64,000 bases of DNA from Paraspadella gotoi (taxonomy: Eukaryota > Chaetognatha), in NCBI GenBank assembly GCA_051294375.1, contig CM119264.1, forward strand, positions 20,426,248-20,490,247. Direction: 5' to 3'. A program made the translations under genes and the position numbers. The first letter of the stretch is position 1, and every line of letters begins with the position of its first letter. Of the stretch, positions 1 to 14,200 are shown in pieces. The notes under the pieces are model-generated. The model searched no databases, was not told the DNA's origin, and saw only the letters and a program-made list of their open reading frames with translations.

Positions 1-53
1 CTTGGCTACGAGTAAACGAGTTCCGCCTATGCAGCGTCTGTTCAGCTCTTTCT

Positions 54-141
<88 letters not shown>

Positions 142-506
142 TTCTCTCTTTACGATCTCTTGCGTGATCGTTCGTTTTTTGAAAAATTCTGATTATTTTT
201 TTCCTTCTAAAAACTTTTATTATCGCCATTTATTCCGCGCTTTTTTTTTTTCAATACAAAATCCCAAATTTATATCTGAGATTTGTCTGGATTTTTTGGA
301 AAATGTGAAGAATAACTTACTTGACCTGAATTTCGTGGCCCTTGCAGGGCAACGAGTAGACAATGTCAAGGAACATGACCTAAAAAACGCGTTTTGATGG
401 CAATGGAAACGTTACGTGTATAATAGGATCAACTTGACGAGATCACGCCGCCGTTGCGAGGCAACGGATAACCGATATAATTGGAAAGAAATACGGTTTT
501 TCTTTT

Positions 507-548
<42 letters not shown>

Positions 549-815
549 TATTTTTTTCCTTCTAAAAACTTTTATTATATCACCATTTATTCGCGCTTTT
601 TCTCTTTACCTGGATTTTCGTGGCCGTTGCGAGGCAACGATAAACAATGTCAAAACATGACCTAATAACGCGATAACGCGATAACGCGATATTATTATTA
701 TTATTTGGAAGTCAAAAATATCATAGTCGTATTTTTCAACTATATATTTTGTTAATAGGGATTATAATTTTTCAATGTACAAAAAATTTCTTATATGGCT
801 TCTTTTTCTCTCTCC

Positions 816-846
<31 letters not shown>

Positions 847-1019
847 TTTTTTCCTTCTAAAAACTTTTATTATCGCCATTTATTCCGCGCTTTTTTTTCA
901 ATACAAATCACAAATTTACATCCGAGATTTTCGTGGATTTTTTTCTAAAAAATCTGATTATTCTTATATAAACGAGAGAGACCTAATAATGCGTTTCGTT
1001 GGCGGGAAAACTGTCCAGC

Positions 1020-1058
<39 letters not shown>

Positions 1059-1350
1059 CTCCTCTCTCTTCACATCATACACGCATTTGTTTGTTTTATT
1101 TACGATGAATATTCAGCGCGTCAATGAATTACTATCATCCGATCAATGAATGACTATCATCGTATCAATGAATGATTATCATCATATCAATGAATGACTA
1201 TCATCGCATCTCAATCATTTGATTATCATCACATCAGTCATTTTTATCATCGCATCAATCTCATTGGTTATCATCGCGTCAATATTTGGTTATCATCGCA
1301 TCAATATTTGGTTATCATCGCATCAATATTTGGTTACTATCGAAGCCGTC
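1..1350 (+). repeat. Composite CT-microsatellite and minisatellite repeat
   Basis: CT tracts at about 66-151, 511-546, 812-847 and 1018-1070 alternate with a repeated block ('ccttctaaaaacttttatta', 'ccatttattccgcgc'). They are followed at about 1131-1345 by ten or so units of roughly 20 bases of the form 'tggttatcatcgcatcaata'. The reverse complement of the same arrangement is at 27000-29000. Open frames here are artefacts. Confidence 0.8.
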
Positions 1351-1689
1351 ATCTTATCTTGAAATTTTCACCCAATCTCTGCCAATCTTTCTCCAAATTT
1401 TTTTTTTTCATTCTTATGTTGTTCTTCACTGTTGACGTTGAAGCGGCTCTCCTCCGACGCCGATTACCACCGCCTCCCCCATTAATCATCACCCGTCGAC
1501 CGTTGCAGGTCGAGAATGCATTCCTTCCTTTTTCCTTCGATCCTCACTCAACACATAAAGACAAAAATCAAAATTCCCGCGCGAGGACGCCACCTGCAGC
1601 AGAAGAGCGTCTTCTCGTAACTCGATTCACGTACAGATCTAATTCTCGGTTCACGCACGCGAGGGCAAGGACACGGGCACGGACTATTG

Positions 1690-2720
1690 TTTCTTCCTCG
1701 ACGCAATGCCTCCGCCAGCGCGCTCTGTCCCCCTTGCGACTTCACGCGCACCAGTTGTAGAAAATTTTGCATCTGCTTTTGACGTTGCGCCGCTGACCGG
1801 GAACGCCGCTCGAATTAATTCACCAATCGTCACCCGGCCCTCTCTCTCGAACTCCCTCTCTTCCCAGTCGCTCGCCCACGCCGTTTCGTCGTCGTCGTCG
1901 CTTCCTTCCAGTCAGTTTCATTCGAATGCCGAATTCGCGTCCATCGATCAAACGATTTCGATTTCCAGATTCAACTCGACGATCGTCAATCCCGTCTTTG
2001 CTCCGATATCGTCGCGCTCCGCGTTTCGCCGCTCGTCGTCGGTCAAGACGACGAAATCGCCAGTCTTCTTTGCCAGTGGAATAATTGCCAGTAGAATCGC
2101 CAACGAATTTGCCATTCGGATCGGATTCACGCGTCTCGTCGTCGTTCGTCGCTCGCGATTTCTTCCGTGACGGCCGAGAATGGAAAGATTGCGCCGACAA
2201 ATAATTGCTTCCGAAAAGGGAGATTGAACGATGCTTGTAAATCACCAACGACGGCGTCACGTGACAGTTCGTTGTGTTGCAGAAGGTGAGTACGCTTGAC
2301 ATAGATTTATTGTTTCGGACCTAGCTATTATAGCTATATATAGCTATAAAACGTCATTTGTATATAGTTCTCACTCCATTTTCAGACTTGTACTTCTTGC
2401 AACCTGGAACTGCTTGCTCCACCGACACCCGACAAAGGCCTTCCTACCATCAACGCTTGCCTTTTTTCCTTCTCTCAACGGTCCAAGCTCTACCTTCTTC
2501 AAACACAAAGTCTTGTCGCCGTCGACCTTTCGCCACATGAATACTTCCCAATTGCCAAGCACTATCAAGCACAACCCATAATATTCGATCTCAAAAACCA
2601 AGCGCTCCTCCTTTTTTCGGCTTTCACTTTCCGCAGTCGTCGTCCCTCCCACTTAGCGCCCGACTTCCTCCTCTTTCGCGTTTTCGCTGCTTCCACTCGG
2701 ATCTATTTATAGCCCGTGTA
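1690..2720 (+). other. GC-rich island with several open frames, possible 5' exons
   Basis: A CpG-rich stretch follows the composite repeat. Plus-strand frame 1706-2170 (154 codons, Ser/Ala-rich) and minus-strand frame 2302-1820 (Arg-rich) overlap, so the coding strand is unclear. A good plus-strand donor (AGAAG|GTGAGTACG) lies at 2286 and an acceptor (ttttcag) at 2385. After it one frame is open for 109 codons to about 2710 ('LLAPPTPDKGLPTINACLF'). It could be 5' untranslated exons of the gene starting at 3100, or an unrecognised gene. Confidence 0.25.
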
Positions 2721-3099
2721 AAAGAGTTAACCCCTTTTGGCAACGACAACTACAATGACAATGAGAAAGACTCAGCTGTAAATAAACGATAGGACAATCC
2801 AAACGATTAATTACAGTTACTAACAATTTACAAGATCGGAATAGAAACGAGAACTACTAAATAATAACTAATCAAAACTACTAAATAATAATTAACCTGT
2901 TCCGAGGACGGCCATCACACTGATATCGTCGTCTTCATTTTCGTCTTCGCATTCGTAGTCGTCTTGAGTTCCGTCATCGTGGCAGGACGGAGAGTAATTT
3001 TTTAAAAGAGTCGAGTATTTATAAACAATATAAAATAATTCTTATGTCAACCCAGAAGATCGGAGTGGTTTCGGTCCTGAGCGGCGCTCGATTTCGGAC

Positions 3100-4885
3100 A
3101 TGGGCGCTGCCGAGAGCAATCAGTACTGGGTTAACAAGGTAGTAAGTGTCGTTATCCAAGCTACGCTTCGTTTTATGTAAATTGTTTTTGTGAGTATGGT
3201 GGATGAGTACAATCATGTGCAAAAAAATCGCGCCACTTTATTTCAGACTTTAAAAATCATCCTATATACTTAAATTGTGTAAACAATTTTATAAGTGAAT
3301 TAAAGTTTATTAAAAGATGATAAGATTGGCATAAACTTTATTGAAATTGGGGCATCCATTCACGAACAGTGATTTTTAAAAATGAAGTACTTTACCGCAA
3401 AGCTGAATATAAAAAAATCTGATAGATTTAAGATTAATATTTTTTTTTCTGATAATTAACATTTCTTGTAAAAGACGGAAAACTTACCAATACTTTGCAC
3501 AATGTACGCTGAACAATGAGTATTGGCTCTTATATTGTTAAAAAAATACACGTCTATGACTGCGATAAATCAATATTGTAATACCGAAAGGGCTTCACTT
3601 AACTAAATTTTATAAAATGGATGATTATGGTAGGATGAGAATCGACTGAACTTGTTTATGGAGTTTTATAGATGAGCATTAATCTTTATGAGGTTGGAAA
3701 GGAGATGGAGATGGAGAGAATGTGAGAGAGTGATAGAGACGAATATTGAAAATAACTTGTAAATCACTATCAAACTAAAATTGGGAGGCAAATCCAATGG
3801 CTGCATTTTATCGCCATAAAACGCACCGTTAAATTTAATTCCGAGTAAAAATCGCCCCGGGTTCCAAATACGTACGTAATCGGAAGTTATGAAAGATAAT
3901 AGACAAAAACCCCACAAAAAATACTGAAATCTAAGAGTATCACAGAAAAAATAATACTATAATAATGAACAATCCTTAGAGACTGTCACCTTGATTTATT
4001 CAGCCATTTTATTCCCCCTCCCACGACTCTTTCCCCCCTTCTCTCTCCACGCTCCGCCCTTTCAGAAACTTCTCAAGAAACGCGCATCGAAAATCGAGGA
4101 AGGCGGAAAGGATGAAGACGAAAGTGAGTATTTCATTCTTTGTTTACAATTCGTTGGGTTTTTTAACGACGACCAAAACACAAAACACGAAATAAAAAAC
4201 ACTCAATGTTTTTTTTTACTGAAGAAACGCTTTTTATCTTTATCTCTATTTTTCTCTTTATCTCTTTATCTTTTTGATATCGCCTTTCGAAACAGTTTAA
4301 CACTATATGAATCTAAAAAAAATATATAAAAAAATTGACTGACTCTTGAATTATGTTTTTGGGCTTCATCACTTTTCCTGAGGGCCATCCGGGTTATACC
4401 CCCAGTTCATACCACCTGCCCAGCGTGCCGCGTCGGCCGCCGTCGACAGCCCCAAGTTAACGCAAGTGAGGAGCTCTCTGCAAAAAAAAAAATAATAAAT
4501 AAATTAATTAAACACCAAAAACTAAACGCAATCACAGAGGTCACTTTTTAGTTTGTAGCCATCTCCCGACTCGTCAAAACGGCCTTTTTTCCCTTTTTTT
4601 CTCACGTCCCACCCTCATCAATCTTCAACCCTTGCCAGCCGCAGTTTGTCTATGAACTATTGCGTCTCAATTTTTCTCGATCTTCCGGCTTTCGCATTTA
4701 TCCCTCCTGCCACATTCAGAAGTCAGTACTGTTTAAAAATCGAATATTTCCCTTTTCCTCGCCACTATTACCCAATGTCAATTGTAATGTGCGGAAATTG
4801 CCGCAACTCATGAAAGTAGTCGTTGGTGGTGTGAGGGATGTCGGCGAACCGAGTGCCGAGCACCAAGTTTTGCATATCGAGCAAA
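3100..4885 (+). CDS. Putative 5' coding exons of the STAC-like gene
   Basis: Exon 3100-3138 starts at ATG (context GGACATGG) and encodes 'MGAAESNQYWVNK' before donor GTAGTAAGT. Exon 4066-4123 encodes 'KLLKKRASKIEEGGKDEDE'. Exon 4383-4465 encodes 'PSGLYPQFIPPAQRAASA...'. Exon 4720-4885 encodes a segment containing 'FPFSSPLLPN', which resembles the YSSPLL segment of STAC proteins, and ends with a weak donor (A|GTGTTC). All junction phases agree, including into 19068. Without that last donor the fourth exon reads on to TGA at 4966-4968, which would make this a separate short gene. The chain is an inference from splice logic; the individual exons are small. Confidence 0.45.
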
Positions 4886-7800
4886 GTGTTCTCGTGTTCA
4901 GTCCGTCCGTCTCCTCGGTTGATCCAGTCCATACCTCACACAAAAAAGAGATTGTTTTTAAAGACTGAAAAGGCATTTTTTCAACTTTTCTACTTTTCTT
5001 TTTTCGTAAAAGGCTTTATATATATATATCTAGCTATATTTGCAAAGCAGGATGGAAGTTGAGCTAGACTTTGCCAAATATTTACTTACCCCCCGAAATT
5101 GTACATTTTTTTCTTTTTTCTTTTTATTCCTTTTTTTTTCTGGTTACTTAACTTTTCTTCTCTCCTATAGGATTTGTCTTTACTTTCTCTACTATGAGCA
5201 TTTTCCCTTTATTTTCTATAGAAATTTGCTCTTCTGTCTGCACCCACTAGATCTTCACTTGTATTGCTTTACACAAAATAGCAAATTGTTATATGTTTTA
5301 GTCATAATAAATCATAGGGCAGTAAAAACAAAAGATAATTTTTAAAAACAAAATTTTTTTTTTTCTGAAACAAAAGAACAGTCTCATTAATTTTTTTTTA
5401 CCCTATTCTAATAAAGGGGTCTACAAAAAAGAAGCTTTTTGTAAGACAAAGGGACATTCAAAAAAACTTTTTCTGTACCTACTAGATTTTCACTTGCACC
5501 TGCTCTTCAACAAAATAGCAATTTTTAAAAAAAAAGTTTTTTATTTTAAATCTTTTACAAATTTTTAAAAAATATATTTTTAACAAATATTTTTTATTCT
5601 ATTTTATTTTATTATATTTCTTATTCTATATATTGATCAAAGCATTTTAATCATATATAATATATCGAAACAAAAATAATATTATTTTGATTTATAAAAT
5701 ATTTTTGCAAGTACCAAAATATTATTAGTTTAAGCCCTTGAAAGTGATTTACATGTATTTGCGCAGCCACTGGTTTCCTTCTACATTCAATAGAAATTTT
5801 CTCTTCTGTCTACACCCACTAGATCTTCACTTGCATCGCTTTACACAAAATAGAAAATTTTTGCCTGTTTTAGTCTTAATGAATTATATGGCTTCACAAA
5901 CAAAAAAGCATTTGGAAAAACAAAATAGCAAAAGCACTCGCTTTTTGGTCGTTCGGTCGGTCTGTCCATCGGTCTGTCCCACTTACGTTAACAATTCATA
6001 TATGTTGCCTATATTTGGTTGCTCATATGTAGGGTAGCCAGGTACTCTGGGAGTGAATAAACGAGACTGTGAGAGAGTCTTGATTGAAAGCTTGCAGGGA
6101 CCTGCTATGTCATTATCTTGTAAGAGTGATGGGGGCCTTAAACCACCAAAGCCTGTCCAAAGTCAGGGGCAAGATAGCTTATTTATTAAATGAATGGATA
6201 ATTTTTATATTGGTTGTACCAATTTCATGTTAAGACAGGAAAAAAACCCTCAAATCTAAATGACTGCTAGCGCCGCCTTCAGGAAACCCTAAAAAAAAGA
6301 CAAAATTTTGATGCAGTGCATGTCATAAATACAAGGGCTAAAAAGTTTTTTAGTCATGTCATGTGATGTCATACACATGAAAATAAAGTCACTGCGGCGC
6401 AACAAATTGGAATCATCGGTCTTGTTTTCTATATAAAAAAATCAACTATAAATAGCGTCAAAGCCTCGGGGTGGATAGACGCGTGCGTTATCGTTCCTTG
6501 AATAAGCGAAGCGGATAAGACGACGGCTTCTCCTTTTTGGCGTCCGAATCGACCTCCAGTCACCGCCACAATCACTAACCTCACGCCATTCTCCGTCTCT
6601 CATGTTATCGTCTCACCTGCGATGAAAATAGAGGCGTCGTTAACGCCGCTTGCCAACGACTCTCCCAGAAGGATAACTTCTCCGGCCATGGTGTCGGGGT
6701 AGAGAAAGATCCCGCTGGGTAGGATGTGATTTTGCCGATCCTCGCTCTGATGAAAAATGAATCCCAAATATCTGTCCGTAGAATCCTTGATCACTGATGA
6801 GTGATGTTCAATAAGGCGTAGTAAAATTTCTAAATTTAACTTTGATTAAAATTCTAAAAGTGAGTAACGAACAACATTATATTAATGAACATTTATGTAA
6901 TAAAAAAATTTATAATAAATTTTACAATTTATGCAGTAGGCCATATTTATACTAGTACTAAATCAATAAATGTTAAAATTTCAAAACAGTTTTTTCTAAG
7001 ATTTTTTTGCAGATTTGGATTCGTTATAAAAAGTTGATAAAAATAAATATAACTCTTTTTGAAAAATTTGAAAAATTTGAAAAAGTGGGTCAAAAATTAA
7101 AAAAAACTATATTTTAAGCTATAAATTAACTTTTTATTTATTAAATATAGTTTTTTTAATTTTTAACCCACTTATTGAAAGAATTTTTTAAAATGATTTA
7201 TATTTTCTTTCATCAACTTTTGACAAGGAATTCAAATCTGCAATCAAAATTAAGAAAAGCTTATTTTAAAATTTTCCGATTTTATAAGGATAGTACTATA
7301 TATGATTATAGCCTACTGCAAAAATTTAAAAAAAATAATTAATTTTTTTATATTAATTTTTTTTTATATATTAATTAATTTTTTTACTTTTACTACGCCT
7401 TAATGATCAAAGATTCACAAAATCATAATAATCATACTTTTATATCGTATTTTTCAGATTTTTTACAAAGCCTTTTTAAAAACATACTACGACTAAATGC
7501 ATGCATTTGTATGTACTTTTCGAGAAACCAGACCGGTTTGATTCACAAATATATGAACATGGTATTTACTATTTACAGATATTGAGGACGCAACAATTCA
7601 GATCGATTCACCAATCAATTCAATCAACCGTTTTCATTCACCAGTCGGGTCATAGTGGAGTTTCCTATAAGGGCCTTCAAGAGCAGAATTTCCTCCTCGA
7701 CCGATCTTTCCCGCTCAGTTTTTGCTTCCTCCGGTTTTTCTTCCTCCTTTCCTTCTTCCTCCGTTTTTCCTTCTCTTTGCATGGAGGAGGAGTCTGGTTC

Positions 7801-10800
7801 GAATCCTGTCTTAAAAAACATAATAATGGGTAATGGATAATTTTTATATTGGTTGTACCAATTTCATAAATTAACGGTTGACGATTATTTTAATCTAATA
7901 CTTTTCAATCTCTTATGAAAATCAAAAACAACGAGTCATATTTCAATCAGATCTCCATCATATTTCATATATAGTGTTTACCTCTGTTTTACTGGCGTTT
8001 TTGGTAAGCAAAAACATGTGAGCCAGCATTAGCAAATCTTCGTCGCTCAAATTGGCCGCCTCCAACTCTTTAAATCCCTCGATTTCCGATTCCTGTTAAA
8101 ATAACTGTAATATCATTACCCGTTGGATACGACTGTTCGATACGACTGCCATAATAGCGCACTGGGCTAACCCTTCACGTCCGAACCCAATGGTCCCGGG
8201 TTCTATCCCTGGTCGGAACAGCCAAAAGAGTGTCAGGCCGATTAAATATCCGGTAGCAAGCCTACCCTCGGATCTGAAGTTCCGGAAAGCAAGGCAACTG
8301 ACGAAAGATATGTGAAGTTATGTAACATCACTACCCATTGGATACAACTGTTTCTTTTATCAGCTCCATAATAGCACACTGGGCAAATGATTCATCTCCG
8401 AACCCAATGGTCCGGGTTCTAGCCCTAGCAAAAAGAATGACGGGCTGGTTAAACCACCGGTAGCAAGTCTATCGGCGGATCCGAAGTTCCGGAAAGTAAG
8501 GCAACTGACGGAAAAAATCTCCCAGACCCACTGGGCACACTAAGTGTGGGAGCCATCCACATTCACAGAGAGGCATGGCGACCCTCTCTCCTCTCGGTCA
8601 CCTCATTTTCTTGAGATTTACTAGAAATGAAAATTAATTCTGATTTTTATCATTTCGATAAAGAAAAAACTGTTCAGGCAATATACATAGTTGCAGATGT
8701 AGATGGGTTAAGGTTGTATCGTACACAATTCGATTGTAAACGTTACATGTGGTAGCAATAGATAATCACCCCGTCAGATGCTTCACTTTTTGTGGTTTCC
8801 TCCTGAACGTTTTGTTCTGTTGAAAACAAAATAAAATAATTATGACTATAGGTTGTGGCGAACTAACTCTTTTCAAGTTCTATATTTTTGGCACCCGTCA
8901 GGACCGCCCGTGATATACTGTTTGTCATCTCTCCAAGGAAGGAAAACAATGGCGAAAGCACGTTGTTTTGGATGTCATCCAGGTCCTCTTTGAAGCTCTG
9001 AATAGAAAAAAGTTAGCCTTTTGTTTTTTCGTTCACCTCATCCGATTATTGTATCTCAGTAAGTCAGCGTCTTACCCTTACGTCTCGTTTACGCCTCGCT
9101 TTCTCCATAGACTTTCTCGCCATCATCAGTCTCTGTTGCAGAGACACGGGATCGAGCCAATCGAACTCTGAATTTGAGTTTCGGTTTTCTCCGCGACGAC
9201 GCGTCCAAACCAGATGCCCCACGTCGCCGGGCCAGTCGGTGTCTTCGTCCACTCCAAGGCGCCAAATCCGCGCCACGACGAGGAGATTAGAGAGGGTGAC
9301 GATTCTAAAAGGTATAGTGAGGCTCGCTCCATTTCTCAGTACTAACGTCATGTCGAAGTTTCTGTGGTTGAAGCATTGCAATTTCCGATCCTCGGTGGTT
9401 GATGAGACGTTGGGGTCGCGGACGATCGAGTAAAAGCACCCCGCGTTTGTAGAATTCAGTTCGAGATGAAGGTCCTTCTGGATCGTCTCAAATTCGCTCG
9501 CCCGCTTTGATTTGACCGGCGATCGATTCCGCGCGTTTTCGAGCGATTCGGGTGAAGGGTCGGGCGAGTCGTCGATTTCGCCGGTCGACGCGTCACCGCA
9601 TGAGACGCATCGCTGCCAGAGGATCGACACTTGGAGTTTAGAGGAAGGAGAGAAAACTAAAGAAAAGCCTAGGAGGCAGACCAGGAAAAGAAGGGCGATC
9701 GTTGGAGGGGATATGGAAAAATAGGAAGAAGCGACGAGAGAAGAGGGAGGAGGAGGGGCATCCGGGGGACAAAAAGAGGGACACTTCGGCGCCATCTGGT
9801 CTGATTGGCTGGAAAATTAGTCGATCGCCCGGGGAAAAAAGAATGGCTTAGACGAAGAAAAAAAAAGAAATTGAAGGCGGGTCTAGAAAGGAGAATAGGA
9901 GGCGAAAAGATGACCAGAGAGGTAGATCCAATTGTTTGTGAACAACTTGAAATTTGGGTAGTTTTTTCTCTTCTTGTTTATGATTGAGTTAAAATTAAAA
10001 AAAGATAGATTTCCATAAGGTTTTCTAAAAGTCACGAACAGAACTGTTAATGTAAGAAAAGTTTTAAATAATGTGTGTCTTCGCAAGGCCTTGGCGTTAA
10101 TCGTTAAGGTCGTGTAGTCCCTAATCAAAACTAGTTTGAGCAAACAATGTCGGATCTGCCCACGATCATTAGCGGTAATTAATTAATTAATTAATTAATA
10201 CAAACTATATAAACTAAAATAATAATTTAATTAATAAATTAATTAATTTGATCAAAAATGTTTGTTTTTAGGTCTTTTAAAAGCAACGACGACAATAATG
10301 CCGATAAAGATTGACTTGATTGATTAATTAATTGATTAAATAATTAATTAATTTATAAATAAATTGATTGATTGAATAATTAATTAATAAATAACTAAAT
10401 AAATTTATTGATTGTATAATTAATAAATTGATTAATTAAATGATTAATTATTTGATTAATTAATACATCTTGCATTTACATTTAATATAAAAAAAATAAG
10501 CATAATCAATTAGTGAAACAGGTTTTTTGTTTTTTCCATTTAAACTCATTTCCACTCAGACAATTCCACCGAAACTTGATTTCCAGCTTAATCACACACT
10601 TTCCTACCCACATACAACATTTCAGGTCAATCGTTCAAATAGTGAAATAGATTTTTTTGTTTTTTCCATTTAAACTCATTTCCACTTGCACGATTCCATC
10701 AAAACTTTATATCCAACTCAATCACACACTTCCTTACCCACACACAAAATTTAATTCTGATCCATCCATCCAATCACGAGTAATGGGAGTTTTTTGTTAA

Positions 10801-11163
10801 GGTGGGACGGACGGACAGATGGACAGACAGACAGACTTACGGACAGACGGATGGACGGACATCGTTTTTTTTGGGTTTTTTTTTGCATAATTTATCATAA
10901 TTCGATATTCTGACATGATATATGTGAATGCCCGACAAGATTGAGGGAGCGGACCGACGGACCGACAAAGTGAATTATAGACTATAGAGTCGGGATCTGC
11001 TGAAAGCTGAAAGCTGAAATTAAAAAAAAAAGAAAATGTGGAAAGTGAAAAATGTTTTAGCGCGAAGATAAATGGGTTTTTTTTCTTCCTGTCCAAAAAA
11101 GAAAATAAAAAGAAACAAGTTCGCTCGGTTTGTTTTTTCAATCAGATTGAGATTGAGATTGTG

Positions 11164-11261
<98 letters not shown>

Positions 11262-14200
11262 TCTTTACGAAATAGAGGAGATAAATTTTTGAATCTTTCT
11301 AAGGAGATGAAAATGAAAAATGTGGTTGTTGTCGCCTGGACTCCCTGGATCTCACAGTTGTCAATATAAAAAAAATTGGGACTGTATTCTATTGTACACT
11401 GCGGCGCAAAAAAAGAAGACACTTTTTTCACACCGAAAAAACTATATTGGATGGATAAATTTTACTGAGATATAGAAACATAAAACAAAGCTTATTGAAC
11501 GATAAAGCGATTGGTCCAGGTCCCATTAAAATCGATTAAAGCGTTAGAAATTTATAGGACGTCAAAGTTAATTGGTACAAAACATCTGAGGAGAATAAAT
11601 TAATATTAATCTAGAAGAGTCTCTGACTTTTCCTTGTTATAATATATTTATAATATGAAATTAGCTGAACAAATTCAGCATAAAATATCTCTAGGGATAA
11701 GTGTCAACCATTTTTAACCTAAATAAAATTAAAATAAGTAGGGAAATTATATAAAAAAACAATCTTTTAAAAATAAAGAAAAAGCAGTTGAGTGATAACT
11801 TACCCTAGGTTAATTTTAAAGCTTTTTCATATCAAAGTTTTTTTCCTTATGGCATCTTGTGTTAAGGCAGCATAATATAAACTTTTACAATTATATTAAA
11901 ATTATTTTTTAAATTTTTATCATAAAATTATGTTTTAATTTTGAGATAATTTTAAAAATTAATTGTTTTCAATATTTATTATTAAAATGTTATATTTGGC
12001 AGTAATAAAAAAAATATTAAAAAAAAATAATATAAATTTATTGCCAACCCTTTTATATGTTTAATTCCATTATGATTTTTTTAATTCTATATTGTAAACA
12101 TCAGTCAAAAAAAGAAATGTTAGCAATGCTAACCTTTGGAAATCACATTTTCCTAATTCCATTTTGAGACTTTGACTTTAAAGTCTTGCTATATTCCACT
12201 TCCTGAACCAATTCAGATTTTTTCTTGCACCAATCAATAGCTCTTTAAAAAAGCTATACTTTTCATATAAATTTTCTCAAAATTAAAAAAGAAATAGTGG
12301 TGTATTTGAAGCTACCTAGTGTTTTCTTTTTTTTGCGCCGCAGTGTAGGCCGAAAAGTTTACGCAGTAATAGATAAGAAAGAATCGCATTAAAAAAAAAA
12401 ATTGCATTGTATTGATATAGTGTAACTCTGTAAAAAATAGTTAAAGTTAAAGTTAAAGGATAATTTTTGGATAAACATTCTATATCTCGTTCAAATATTT
12501 TTAAAGAAAACAAACGCAAGTGTACCGTAATGGCGATAAATTTGATATATAAAAAGTGAGAGTGAGGAAGGTTCGACATGTGAATAAATAATTGAAAAGA
12601 GATAAAGACTCTACAGAATTTGCGTTTTTAAATAGGAAAGCCCGATGATACATATATATTATATAAGCAACAAAATAAGGAATTATGAATCATATTTTAA
12701 AACTTTATTTTTAGTTTCTTTTTTATATCGTCCTTAATGTCACATAGGTCAATGGTTATTCATGAGAAGCATCGCCAAAGCGTTTTAAAGCAAAACCATT
12801 AGACGAAAGATGGAACAGCAAAAATCCAACGTTCAGCTTAGAAGAATGTCAAGACATAAACGAGAGGAAAAGAAAAGATAAAAAAATGAATGAAAGATGA
12901 AAGAAAGATGTGAGAAAAGGAAGAGAAAAGATAGAAAGAACGAAAAAAATGATACTTATATAAATAATAATATTTTATGTTATAATAATTTAAACAGGTC
13001 ATATATTTTGAAAAAAGATTTAAAATTTTAAATAATTTACTTTTGACACTCTTAATTGAACCAAGGCTGGGCAGCTCACTATTTATATTAGAGCTTTCGT
13101 AAGTATATCATTCTCTTCATATTTTTAAGGGCTTTCTGAAGATATTTATATTGTTAATATTTTAATAAATACTTTGTTTAAAAAAGTGCTAAAAGTAAAA
13201 AAAAAAATTTAATTTAAAAACAGTGAGTTGGAAAATGAAACCCGATTTTACAAGCCAACTTTCTCCACTCATTGTCAAGGCATATCTTAACTGATCAATA
13301 TAAAATTTTAACACATACATAGTTTTAGTATTTTCTACTCAACTAATTTTTAAAATCAATGAAATAACCACTGTTTTGCAAATGACAGCATATTTCTACC
13401 GGCGCTTGTAGAATTGTCACCATGTAACCTATAGAATTTCTCTATGATTACTCACGGTGCAACTAAAAAAAAAAGATAGAAAGATACATAATGTATTACA
13501 TATACCTGAAAGATATATATACCAGCCAGATACTCTAGAAGGGTATAAACGAGACTGTGAGAGAGTTGATTGAAAGATTTCAGTAACCTGCTATGCATAT
13601 TATCTTGTAAGAGTGATAGAGGCCTAAATCTATTAAAGCCTGTTTAAAATCATGAGCAATATAACTTAATTATTAAATGAATATATAATTTCATATTAGT
13701 CGTTCCATTTTTATTTAAAGAGGCAAAGAAAGAAAAAGAAATAAAAAGAGAAAAAGAAAGGTAAAACATAAGATTAGGAAAGAAATAGAGAAAGAGAGGG
13801 AGAAAGATATAGAAAAAAAAGAGAGTGTGGGAGAGAAAAAGAGAAAAAAAGAGCTGGGGGAAAAGAAAAAGAAAAAAAGAAAATTAATTTAATTAAAAAT
13901 AATATAAAAAATAATATTACTTTTAAGTTTATTATCTCATGAGTGAATCATCTTTCAGTGATAAAAATAGGTTCATCTGAAAGCTCTTGAAAAATACACC
14001 ACAATCATGATTAATACTTAATTTTACTTACTTGCTTTAAATACAGATGTAATCATTAATAAAGGTAAAGATATTTAAATTTATTTTATTAGTTTTTCTC
14101 ATTTGTCCTTATTTAGTTTAATTACAAAAAAGGCTTAAACTATTTAATTTTACGTTTTACAAACAGAAGTAGATATGACTTAATTTTAATAAATTATATT

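Noticed and set aside
2-1760. Open frames through the CT and minisatellite repeats
   Set aside because: Repeat-driven frames rich in Leu/Ser or Ser/His with no conserved motif.
2890-3000. Acidic minus-strand frame (Asp/Glu-rich) ending in TAA
   Set aside because: Explained by a simple GACGA-like repeat; no linked exon on the minus strand could be found.
4788-4890. A Cys pattern C-x13-C-x2-C-x16-C resembling half of a C1 domain
   Set aside because: The frame has a stop just upstream, lacks the first CxxC and the key His and Cys, and conflicts with the frame that joins in phase to neighbouring exons.
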